A stretch of 29,537 bases of DNA from DATHTC01 sp050262775. GTDB lineage: Bacteria; Actinomycetota; Thermoleophilia; Gaiellales; Gaiellaceae. Every line of letters begins with the position of its first letter. Position 1 is the first letter of the stretch. Below are positions 22,997-29,537 of this stretch, in pieces. Below the pieces are notes generated by a model. The model worked only from the letters and a program-made list of their open reading frames with translations, was not told the DNA's origin and made no database searches. The DNA is taken from positions 1 through 29,537 of the forward strand of contig JBLNEO010000085.1 of the NCBI GenBank assembly GCA_050262775.1. Reading direction: 5' to 3'. The position numbers and the translations under genes are program-made.

Positions 22997-23069
22997 GGGG
23001 CCATAGCTCAGCTGGGAGAGCGTCTGGCTGGCAGCCAGAAGGTCGCCGGTTCGAGCCCGGCTGGCTCCA
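22997..23069 (+). tRNA. tRNA-Ala(GGC)
   Basis: The 73 bases fold into a full cloverleaf: acceptor stem GGGGCCA/TGGCTCC, D stem GCTC/GAGC, anticodon stem TCTGG/CCAGA with loop CTGGCAG (anticodon GGC at 23030-23032), and T stem GCCGG/CCGGC with loop TTCGAGC. The third acceptor pair is G-T, which is the G3-U70 wobble recognised by alanyl-tRNA synthetase. The discriminator is A73. The 3' CCA is not encoded (ACCT follows). Confidence 0.98.
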
Positions 23070-23072
23070 CCT

Positions 23073-23096
23073 CGAACCCCCGCGCGCGGGGGTTCG
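23073..23096. terminator. Perfect palindromic hairpin after tRNA-Ala, between convergent genes
   Basis: A 24-base perfect inverted repeat: CGAACCCCC pairs with GGGGGTTCG around GCGCGC. It begins 4 bases after the tRNA and ends 7 bases before the stop of the convergent PBP gene, so it can serve both directions. There is no U-tract on either side, as is common for actinobacterial hairpin terminators. Confidence 0.7.
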
Positions 23097-23102
23097 TCGC
23101 GT

Positions 23103-25430
23103 CTAGGGGACGGCCGGCGGCTCGCCGGCGTACTGCTCCGCGTCCGCCGGTCGGGCGACGATCAGGACGCCCTGGTCGACGTCGACGACCTCGACGGACT
23201 CGCCGACGTCGATCGGCGTCCCGTCCCAGCTGCGGGCGACGTACCGCGCGCCGCGCACCTCGGCCTCGCCGTCCTGCTCGGGCGTGATCGAGACGGTGAC
23301 GGTGCCGAGCTCGCCGACGAGGCTCCGGTTCGCGACGGCGGGCGGCTCGGGTCGTGCCGGTGGCGGTTGCACGGACGGCGCGGGCTCCGTCGCGACCGGC
23401 TCCGGCGCGACCGGGCCGTCGTCGACGACCGGCTGGCCGGCACCGGCGACCTCGGCCGGCGTCGCTCCCTTCGGGCAGCCGTTCCGCGGCCGGGCGTCCG
23501 CCGCGCTCGCCGCGAACTGGTACCGACCGCACCAGCGCTTCCAGCCCACGCTGTCCGCCGGCACGGCCCAGTCGGCCGCCGGCGATCGCTCGAGCGCGGG
23601 CGCCATGAAACGCTGCCAGATCGTCGCGGGGAAGGTGCCGCCGGTCACGCGGATTCCGTGGACGTTCGTCATCGGCGTCGGCTTCCCCGGGAACCCGACC
23701 CAGACCACGGTCGCGAGCTGCGGCGTGTAGCCGGCGAACCAGGCGTCGCCGTGGTTCTCCGTCGTGCCGGTCTTCCCGGCCGCCGGACGGCCGATCGCGG
23801 CCCCGGTGCCGGTCCCCGCCTCGATGTTCCGCTCGAGCACGCGGGTCGCCTCGAACGCCGCGCGGGCGGGCAGGACGCGCTTCCGCTTCGGCTTTCCCCA
23901 GTCGGTGTCGACGGTGCCGTCCGCGAGCACGACCCTGCGCACGACGATCGGCTCCGAGCGGACGCCTCCCGAGGCGAGCGTGGCGTACGCGACCGCGAGC
24001 TCGAGCGGCGACACGGCCCCGGCGCCGAGGCCGATCGCCGGCACCTCCGGGAGCGCCGTCTCGATCCCCATCGCGTGCGCGAGGGCGGCGACGCGCCCGG
24101 GGCCGACGTCGAGCGTGAGGCGCGCGTAGGCGGTGTTGTCGGACTCGAGCGTCTCGGCCGCCAGCCCCGCGCGACCGAGGTAGGTGCCGTCGTACGTGGT
24201 CACCCGCCAGGGCTTGCCGCCGGAGTCGGGGCCCTCGAACGGGGCGGAGAGGTACTTCGTCGACCACGGGTTGATCCCGCGCCGGATCGCCTCCGCGAGC
24301 ACGAAGGTCTTGAAGGTCGAGCCGGGCTGCCGCTTGCCGTCGACGGCGAGGTTGAAGGCCGTCCGGCGGCCCGGCACGACCGATGCGAGCGCCCGCACCG
24401 ATCCGTCCCTCGGGTCGATCGACACGAGCGCGGCCGCGGGATCGCCGCGCCGGTCGAGCGTCCGCAGCACCGCCTGCCGCGCGAGCCGCTGCATCCGCGC
24501 GTCGATCGTCGTGTAGACCTTGAGCCCGCCGTCGCGCAGCACCTCCGTCCCGTACTGCTTCGTCAGCCGCTCCGCGATGAAGCTCGCGAGGTACGGGTCG
24601 CGCTGGCGGCCGTAGGCGGGCGACGGCGCGAGCGCGAGGCGCTCGCGGCGCGCGCGGTCGGCCTGCGCCTGCGTGATCGCGCCCGTGTCGACCATTGCCG
24701 CGAGCACCTCGTCGCGCCGCGTCCGCGCGCCGTCGGGGTTCGAGAGCGGATCGAGCCGCGACGGCGACTGCGGGAGGCCGGCGAGGAGCGCCGCCTGCGC
24801 GATCGTCAGCTTCGCGGCCGGTTTCGAGTAGTACGTCCGCGCCGCAGCCTCGGCGCCGTACGCGCGGTTGCCGAAGTAGACGCGGTTCAGGTACGCGTCG
24901 AGGATCCGCTCCTTCGACCACTCGCGCTCGAGCGCGGTCGCGAGGCACCCCTCCGTGAGCTTGCGTCCGAGCGACTGCTCGTTCCCGAGGTACAGGTTCC
25001 GCGCGAGCTGCTGCGTGATCGTCGAGCCGCCCTGGACGACGGTGCCCTGCTCCGTGTTCGCGACGAGCGCCCGCAGCGTCCCGCGGTAGTCGATCCCGTC
25101 GTGCTCGTAGAAGCGGCGGTCCTCGATCGCGACGATCGCCTTCTGGAGCCACGGCGAGATCTGGTCGAGCGCGACCGGGCGGTTCTCGTGCTCCGGCGCG
25201 ATCGTCGCGAGGAGCGCGCCGTCGCGGCCGTAGACGAGGGTGCTCCTGCCGAGCTCGCGGGCGAGCGACGCCTCGGGGTCGCAGGAGACGAAGAAGAACG
25301 GCCCGCGCGCCGTGACGAGCGCGGCGAGCACGCCGACCGCGACGAGCAGCCCCGTCAGCGTCGCGGCGAGGATCGGCCGGCGCCGCGCCCACGCGCGCAC
25401 GCCGCTCTCGCGATGTCGTCTCCCGTCCAC
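23103..25430 (-). CDS. ponA: Class A penicillin-binding protein (PBP1A type) with C-terminal NfeD-like OB domain
   Basis: A 775-residue bifunctional peptidoglycan synthase. After a basic tail and one membrane helix (ILAATLTGLLVAVGVLAALV) comes the GT51 glycosyltransferase with its catalytic Glu in EDRRFYEHDG (E103), GGSTITQQLARNLYL and NRVYFG. The transpeptidase carries STFK (S371-K374), SDN (430-432) and KTGT (553-556). A region with paired cysteines (RWCGRYQF, NGCPKG) and a Pro/Val/Ala linker lead to residues about 703-761, which match the OB fold of NfeD proteins (LVGELGTV, ITPEQDGEAEVRG, GTPIDVGESVEVVDV, VLIVARP). I know of no PBP with this domain. The start is uncertain: GTG at 25430 or 25433, or 25400. 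It faces the tRNA across a shared hairpin. Confidence 0.9.
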   Translation of the reverse strand: MDGRRHRESGVRAWARRRPILAATLTGLLVAVGVLAALVTARGPFFFVSCDPEASLARELGRSTLVYGRDGALLATIAPEHENRPVALDQISPWLQKAIVAIEDRRFYEHDGIDYRGTLRALVANTEQGTVVQGGSTITQQLARNLYLGNEQSLGRKLTEGCLATALEREWSKERILDAYLNRVYFGNRAYGAEAAARTYYSKPAAKLTIAQAALLAGLPQSPSRLDPLSNPDGARTRRDEVLAAMVDTGAITQAQADRARRERLALAPSPAYGRQRDPYLASFIAERLTKQYGTEVLRDGGLKVYTTIDARMQRLARQAVLRTLDRRGDPAAALVSIDPRDGSVRALASVVPGRRTAFNLAVDGKRQPGSTFKTFVLAEAIRRGINPWSTKYLSAPFEGPDSGGKPWRVTTYDGTYLGRAGLAAETLESDNTAYARLTLDVGPGRVAALAHAMGIETALPEVPAIGLGAGAVSPLELAVAYATLASGGVRSEPIVVRRVVLADGTVDTDWGKPKRKRVLPARAAFEATRVLERNIEAGTGTGAAIGRPAAGKTGTTENHGDAWFAGYTPQLATVVWVGFPGKPTPMTNVHGIRVTGGTFPATIWQRFMAPALERSPAADWAVPADSVGWKRWCGRYQFAASAADARPRNGCPKGATPAEVAGAGQPVVDDGPVAPEPVATEPAPSVQPPPARPEPPAVANRSLVGELGTVTVSITPEQDGEAEVRGARYVARSWDGTPIDVGESVEVVDVDQGVLIVARPADAEQYAGEPPAVP

Positions 25431-25441
25431 CACCTCGACAA

Positions 25442-25460
25442 CGTCCGGACACCCCGGACG
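25442..25460. terminator. Hairpin between the sigma factor and PBP genes
   Basis: CGTCCGG-ACACC-CCGGACG is a 7-bp stem with a five-base loop in the 43-base gap between the sigma-factor stop and the PBP start. It could end or attenuate sigma-factor transcription or structure the PBP leader. No U-tract. Confidence 0.35.
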
Positions 25461-25473
25461 GGTGCGGGGTGCG

Positions 25474-26517
25474 CTAGGCGGCCCGGTGGAGCGCGCCGAT
25501 CTCGCGGCGCATCGCCAGGCGCTCGAGCCCGGCGGACTCGAGCTGGCGCACCCGTTCACGCGTGATCCCGAGCTCCCGGCCGATCGCCTCCAGCGACATC
25601 GGGTCCTGGTCGTCGTCGAGCCCGTAGCGGAGGGTCAGCACCCGCCGTTCGCGGTCCGGGAGCTCCGCGAGCGCGCGGTGGAGCACGTCGTGCTCGAAGC
25701 TGACCGTGACCTCTTCCTCCGGCGAGGCGTCCGTGCCGGCGAACAGGTCGCCGAGCGACGCGCCGCCCTCGTCGCCGACCGGCCGGTCGAGGCTCGTGAC
25801 CGCCCGCGCCGCGGCGCGCACCTCCTTGACGTGCTTCGGCGACACCTTCGACCGCTTCGAGATCTCCGCGTCGGTCGGCGCCCGTCCGAGCTCGGCCGTC
25901 AGCTCGCGCTCCGCGCGCGCGATCTTCGTCTCGCGCTCCGCGATGTGGACCGGGATCCGGATCGTGCGGGACTTGTTGGCGACGCCGCGCTGGACGGCCT
26001 GCCGGATCCACCACGTGGCGTACGTGGAGAACTTGAAGCCCTTCCGCCAGTCGAACTTCTCGACGGCGCGGATGAGCCCGATGATCCCCTCCTGGATCAG
26101 GTCGAGCAGCGACAGGCCGTGCCCCTGGTACCGCTTGGCGATCGACACCACGAGACGCAGGTTGGAGTTGATCATGCGCTCCTTCGCCGCCCTGTCGCCC
26201 CGCTCGATCGCCTTCGCCAGCTCGACCTCCTCGGCGGCCGTCAGGAGCGGCCACCGCGCGGCCTCGTTGAGGAAGAGCTGCAGGGCGTCCGTCGTCGCGA
26301 CCGCGAGGTCGTGGTTCACGTACGACGGCGCCTCGTCGACCTCGAGGCGGCCGCAGTCGTCGGTCAGCTCGATGCCGCGCTCCTCCAGCTGGGCGTAGAG
26401 GCCCTCGAGCTCCTCGTCCTCGAGCTCGGCCTCGTTCAGCAGCTCGACGAGCTGCGAGAGGTTCAGGCATCCCTGCTCCTCGCCGTGCGCGAGGAGCGTC
26501 GTGACGTCGATGCTCAT
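25474..26517 (-). CDS. RpoD-like sigma-70 factor (group 1/2)
   Basis: A 347-residue sigma-70 factor that directs RNA polymerase to promoters. Domains in order: an acidic region 1.1-like start (LNLSQLVELLNEAELEDEELEGLY split, residues 18-50), region 1.2 (DALQLFLNEAARWPLLTAAEEVEL), region 2 (RMINSNLRLVVSIAKRYQG, FKFSTYATWWIRQAVQR at about 161-177), region 3 (KIARAERELTAELGRAPTD) and region 4 (LPDRERRVLTLRYGL, then the helix-turn-helix LEAIGRELGITRERVRQLE). The position of E. coli T440, which contacts the -12 base, is Gln (Q176), while Q437 is kept (Q173). The end (ALHRAA) differs from the usual RpoD C-terminus. It may be the primary sigma of the lineage or a close paralogue. A TAGGCG at 26556-26561 (minus) is a weak -10. 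Confidence 0.9.
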   Translation of the reverse strand: MSIDVTTLLAHGEEQGCLNLSQLVELLNEAELEDEELEGLYAQLEERGIELTDDCGRLEVDEAPSYVNHDLAVATTDALQLFLNEAARWPLLTAAEEVELAKAIERGDRAAKERMINSNLRLVVSIAKRYQGHGLSLLDLIQEGIIGLIRAVEKFDWRKGFKFSTYATWWIRQAVQRGVANKSRTIRIPVHIAERETKIARAERELTAELGRAPTDAEISKRSKVSPKHVKEVRAAARAVTSLDRPVGDEGGASLGDLFAGTDASPEEEVTVSFEHDVLHRALAELPDRERRVLTLRYGLDDDQDPMSLEAIGRELGITRERVRQLESAGLERLAMRREIGALHRAA

Positions 26518-26576
26518 GGCGACCGCGTTTCCCGAGGGCACCCGACGGCTAACCTCGCCTATCGGGCACCGTCGTC

Positions 26577-26582
26577 TACACT
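26577..26582 (+). promoter_or_regulatory. -10 box TACACT for the small membrane protein gene
   Basis: TACACT lies 7 bases before the TTG at 26590, which implies a leaderless transcript. It is divergent from the sigma-factor gene across a 72-base intergenic region. Confidence 0.45.
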
Positions 26583-26589
26583 CGCTCCC

Positions 26590-26865
26590 TTGAACGAGAC
26601 GCTCTTCGAGGTCCTGTTCATGATGGTGATCCTCAAGATCCCCATCGTCTACCTCTGCGGGGTCGTCTGGTACGCCTGTCGTGCGGAGCAGCCGCCGCCC
26701 CAGGCCGTCTCGACACGGGTCGAGGAGCCCGAGCCGGAGCCGCGGACGCCGTGGGAGCTGCGCCGTGCCCTGCGCCGCCGCCGGCCGCGCCCCGGTCCGC
26801 ACGGCGGCCCGCTGCGCCGCTCGCTCCGGCGCGAGGCCACCGCGCGCGGTAGGGTCGGGCCGTGA
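26590..26865 (+). CDS. Small membrane protein with basic cytoplasmic tail (91 aa)
   Basis: An unrecognised 91-residue protein. Residues 5-28 form one membrane helix (LFEVLFMMVILKIPIVYLCGVVWY), followed by a proline/glutamate-rich spacer (EQPPPQAV, EEPEPEPRTPWELRR) and a strongly basic tail (LRRRRPRPGPHGG, RRSLRREATARGR). The start codon is TTG, 7 bases after a TACACT -10 box; no other start gives the helix. Its TGA overlaps the next gene's GTG as GTGA, so the two are translated together. Confidence 0.65.
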   Translation: MNETLFEVLFMMVILKIPIVYLCGVVWYACRAEQPPPQAVSTRVEEPEPEPRTPWELRRALRRRRPRPGPHGGPLRRSLRREATARGRVGP

Positions 26866-27131
26866 CCAGCTCCGCCGAGCCCGTGCGCCGCGAAGGCGCA
26901 CGCGAGTCCGTCGCCGGCTTCCTCGCCGCGCTCGCGATCTTCATGTCGCTGATCGCGCTCGCCGAGCGGCCCGCCCGGATCGCACCGGTCGCGATCCTCG
27001 TCGCGCTCGTCTCCGTGGGGATGGCGCAGGGGCGCTCGCGGAAGCTCGCCGCCGCCGCGCTCGTCGCCGCCGGCCTCGGCTGGCTGCTCGGGATGACGAT
27101 CGCGATCGCGACCGACCGTCCGATCCTCTAG
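26862..27131 (+). CDS. Small two- or three-helix membrane protein (89 aa)
   Basis: An 89-residue protein of unknown family. After a charged start (TSSAEPVRREGARES) come hydrophobic segments at about 17-33 (VAGFLAALAIFMSLIAL), 40-54 (IAPVAILVALVSVGM) and 62-84 (AAAALVAAGLGWLLGMTIAIA). It begins with GTG overlapping the previous stop and ends 22 bases before sucA. It may pair with the preceding small membrane protein. Confidence 0.65.
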   Translation: MTSSAEPVRREGARESVAGFLAALAIFMSLIALAERPARIAPVAILVALVSVGMAQGRSRKLAAAALVAAGLGWLLGMTIAIATDRPIL

Positions 27132-27140
27132 CGGCCCTGC

Positions 27141-27146
27141 TACAAA
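27141..27146 (+). promoter_or_regulatory. -10 box TACAAA for sucA
   Basis: TACAAA is 7 bases before the sucA ATG, giving a leaderless or nearly leaderless transcript. The preceding context (tgcTACAAA) matches the other -10 boxes here. Confidence 0.4.
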
Positions 27147-27153
27147 GGACGCT

Positions 27154-29537
27154 ATGAGTCGCCCTGAGGTCGACGGCCTCAACGCGGGATTCGCGCAGGC
27201 CGTCCTCGACGAGTACCTCGAGAACCCGGACGCCGTTCCGGCCGAGTGGCGCGCGCTCTTCGAGTCGGACGCCTCGGCCGACCTGCTGACGGCACTGCCG
27301 GGGCTCGCGCGCCTGCTCGAGACCCGGAACGGCGGCAACGGCGGCCACGCCGTCGCCGAGGCGCCCGTCGCGCCCGCGGCTCCGGCGCCCGTGGCCGCGC
27401 CCGCCCCGCCTCCGACCGTCGCGCCGGCCGTCGACGAGGAGCTGCTCGGCGGCGTCGCCGCCGCGATGGCGCTCGTGAAGGCGTTCCGCACCCACGGCCA
27501 CCTCGCGGCCCGCCTCGACCCGCTCGGTTCCGAGCCGCCGGGCGACCCCGCGCTCGAACCGCACCGGATGCGCCCGCCCCTCACCCCGGAGCTCCAGGCG
27601 CGCATCCCCGCCGACATCCTGCGGGTCGCGGCAGAGGGCGAGACGCTCGCCGACATCCTTCCGAAGCTCCGCGAGACCTACTGCGGGACGATGGCGTACG
27701 AGGTCGAGCACATCTCCGACCACGAGCAGCGCGTGTGGCTGCGCCAGGCGATCGAGTCGGGGCGCTACCGCCGGCCGCTGACGCAGGAGGAGCAGGTGCG
27801 CCTGCTCGGGCGGCTGAGCGAGGTCGAGGCCCTGGAGACGTACCTCCGCAAGACGTTCCTCGGCCAGAAGCAGTTCTCGGTCGAGGGGCTCGACGTGCTC
27901 GTGCCGATGCTCGACGAGGCGATCGAGCTCGGGGCCGACGACGGCGCGCACGAGGTCGTGCTCGGGATGGCGCACCGCGGCCGGCTCAACGTGATCGCGC
28001 ACACCCTCGGCCGTCCGTACGAGGTCGTCCTGCGCGAGTTCGAGGGCGAGCGGACGATCGACGCGGTCGCGGCCGATCCCGAGGGCGGCACCGGCGACGT
28101 GAAGTACCACCTCGGTGCGCGCGCGACGCGCAGGACGCGCGCGGGGGAGATCACCGTGACGCTCGTCTCGAACCCGAGCCACCTCGAGGCGGTCGACCCC
28201 GTGGTGGAAGGATGGGCGCGGGCGCAGCAGACCGACCGTGCGAGCCGCGAGGGCGTGCACCGGCCCGAGGTGTCGCTGCCCGTCCTCCTCCACGGCGACG
28301 CAGCCTTCTCGGGCCAGGGCGTGGTGGCGGAGACGCTCAATCTCGACGGCCTCGTCGGCTACTCGACCGGCGGCACCCTCCACGTGATCACGAACAACCA
28401 GGTCGGGTTCACGACCGACCCCGTCGAGGGCCGTTCGACGCGCTACGCCTCCGACCTCGCGAAGGGCTACGACGTGCCGATCGTGCACGTCAACGCGGAC
28501 GACGCGGAGGCCGCCGTCGCCGCGACGCGCCTGGCGCTCGCCTTCCGGCGCCGGTTCGGCGTCGACGTCGTCATCGACGTCGTCGGGTACCGGCGCCACG
28601 GCCACAACGAGCAGGACGAGCCCGCGTACACCCAACCGCTGATGGCCCAGCGGATCGCGGAGCATCCGTCGGTGCGGCAGCAGTTCGCGGAGCGCCTCGT
28701 CGCCGAGGGCGTGCTCACCGCGGAGGACGCCGACGCGCTGATGCAGCGCGCGTGGGACTCGATCAAGGCGTCCCACGAGCAGCTGAAGCGAAGCTTCGGC
28801 GCACAGATCCCGGCCAAGCACCGCGGCGACCGCACGCCGGACACGAGCGGCGCCGACGTCCACACCGCGGTGCCCGCAGAGCGCCTGCGCGAGCTGAACG
28901 AGCAGCTCCTGCGCGTCCCGGACGGCTTCACCGTCCACCCGAAGCTCGCGCGACAGCTCGAGCGGCGGCGGCAGACGGTCGAGGAGGGCGGCATCGACTG
29001 GGGCCAGGCGGAGGCGCTCGCGTTCGGCAGCCTCATCGTCGACGGGATCCCGATCCGGCTCACGGGGCAGGACACGGAGCGCGGGACGTTCTCGCACCGG
29101 CACCTCGTCCTCCACGACGCCGAGTCGGACGAGCTGGCCGTGCCGATGCAGCGCCTCGACGGCGCGCAGGCGTCGTTCGAGGTGCACAACTCGCCGCTCT
29201 CCGAGTACGGCGTGCTCGGGTTCGAGTACGGCTACTCGATCGCGGCGCCGGAGTCGCTCGTGCTCTGGGAGGCCCAGTTCGGCGACTTCGTCAACGGGGC
29301 TCAGGTCGTGATCGACCAGTTCATCGTCGGCGGCCTCTCGAAGTGGAAGCAGACGTCACGGCTGACCCTGCTCCTCCCGCACGGGTACGAGGGGAACGGC
29401 CCCGAGCACTCGAGCGCGCGCCTCGAGCGGTTCCTCTCGCTCGCGGCGCAGGAGAACATCCGCGTCGCGAACGTGACCACCGCCGCGCAGCACTTCCACC
29501 TCCTCCGCCGGCAGGCGCTCGACGCCGCGGCGCGGCC
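27154..29537 (+). CDS. sucA: 2-oxoglutarate dehydrogenase E1 component (5' part)
   Basis: SucA is the thiamine-diphosphate E1 of the TCA-cycle 2-oxoglutarate dehydrogenase complex. The window holds the first 794 residues; the end is cut off. Residues 8-35 are the short N-terminal helix (FAQAVLDEYLENPDAVPAEWRALFE, read in parts), followed by a Gly/Ala/Pro linker (to about 92) and then directly the E1 body: VLGMAHRGRLN, the ThDP-magnesium motif GDAAFSGQG (381-389) with NNQVGF (from 414), YRRHGHNEQDEPAYTQP, and the later pyrimidine domain (VLGFEYGYS, LWEAQFGDFVNGAQ). No E2 acyltransferase (HHxxxDG) lies between linker and E1, so it is SucA-type rather than the mycobacterial Kgd fusion. Confidence 0.95.
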   Translation, partial: MSRPEVDGLNAGFAQAVLDEYLENPDAVPAEWRALFESDASADLLTALPGLARLLETRNGGNGGHAVAEAPVAPAAPAPVAAPAPPPTVAPAVDEELLGGVAAAMALVKAFRTHGHLAARLDPLGSEPPGDPALEPHRMRPPLTPELQARIPADILRVAAEGETLADILPKLRETYCGTMAYEVEHISDHEQRVWLRQAIESGRYRRPLTQEEQVRLLGRLSEVEALETYLRKTFLGQKQFSVEGLDVLVPMLDEAIELGADDGAHEVVLGMAHRGRLNVIAHTLGRPYEVVLREFEGERTIDAVAADPEGGTGDVKYHLGARATRRTRAGEITVTLVSNPSHLEAVDPVVEGWARAQQTDRASREGVHRPEVSLPVLLHGDAAFSGQGVVAETLNLDGLVGYSTGGTLHVITNNQVGFTTDPVEGRSTRYASDLAKGYDVPIVHVNADDAEAAVAATRLALAFRRRFGVDVVIDVVGYRRHGHNEQDEPAYTQPLMAQRIAEHPSVRQQFAERLVAEGVLTAEDADALMQRAWDSIKASHEQLKRSFGAQIPAKHRGDRTPDTSGADVHTAVPAERLRELNEQLLRVPDGFTVHPKLARQLERRRQTVEEGGIDWGQAEALAFGSLIVDGIPIRLTGQDTERGTFSHRHLVLHDAESDELAVPMQRLDGAQASFEVHNSPLSEYGVLGFEYGYSIAAPESLVLWEAQFGDFVNGAQVVIDQFIVGGLSKWKQTSRLTLLLPHGYEGNGPEHSSARLERFLSLAAQENIRVANVTTAAQHFHLLRRQALDAAAR

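Noticed and set aside
27154..27420. Kgd-type multifunctional 2-oxoglutarate decarboxylase
   Set aside because: There is no acyltransferase domain or HHxxxDG motif; the N-terminal helix is followed by a short linker and then E1.

Overview
The window is about 29.5 kb of very GC-rich chromosomal DNA with dense, mostly co-directional housekeeping genes, tight ATGA/GTGA-type overlaps and frequent GTG/TTG starts. The gene order (clpX, valS-folC, ndk, maf-mreBCD-mrdA-rodA, RNase E/G, rplU-rpmA-obgE-nadD-rsfS) is the classic actinobacterial arrangement. The small accessory genes and divergent protein details suggest a deep-branching Actinomycetota lineage, most likely Thermoleophilia (Gaiellales/Solirubrobacterales). 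That placement is an inference from order and composition, not a computed phylogeny. I see no mobile elements, CRISPR arrays, phage genes or rRNA, and no gene-free stretch over 300 bases.

Layout. Positions 1-3523: the 3' end of clpX, an orphan ribbon-helix-helix regulator, a TFIIB-type zinc-ribbon protein, and a TPR-adenylate cyclase preceded by a 32-residue membrane microprotein. Positions 3606-9555: a valS-folC-microprotein-zinc ribbon protein run, then ndk-methyltransferase-maf. Positions 9579-16619: the rod-shape cluster mreB / mreCD-mrdA-rodA plus a DUF697-like gene. It is interrupted between mreB and mreC by an opposite-strand DUF4396 membrane gene with a CsoR-like (copper-type) operator. 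Positions 16653-22957: a small helical protein, a 970-residue RNase E/G with a structured leader, L21 with a C-terminal extension, L27, ObgE, NadD and RsfS. Positions 22997-25430: tRNA-Ala(GGC), a strong hairpin, and a convergent class A PBP carrying an NfeD-like OB domain. Positions 25474-29537: an RpoD-like sigma factor on the minus strand, two small membrane proteins, and the 5' part of sucA.

How the parts connect. MreBCD, PBP2 and RodA form the elongasome. The PBP1A-type enzyme adds a second peptidoglycan synthase. RNase E/G, L21, L27, ObgE and RsfS form a ribosome/RNA-metabolism block. Many genes show a TANNNT -10 box (TACACT, TACCCT, TAGGCT, TAGACT, TAGAAT, TACAAT) with no convincing -35, only 6-12 nt before the start codon, which points to widespread leaderless or near-leaderless transcription.

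Most notable: the PBP1A-NfeD fusion; the multi-hairpin leader and thrice-repeated RGSRGG motif of RNase E/G; rsfS, which seems to need a CTG start overlapping the stop of a six-codon upstream ORF; the CsoR-like operator over the -10 and start codon of DUF4396; and a Shine-Dalgarno held in a hairpin before mrdA. I did not find a complete, clearly new multi-gene system; these are candidate single novelties.
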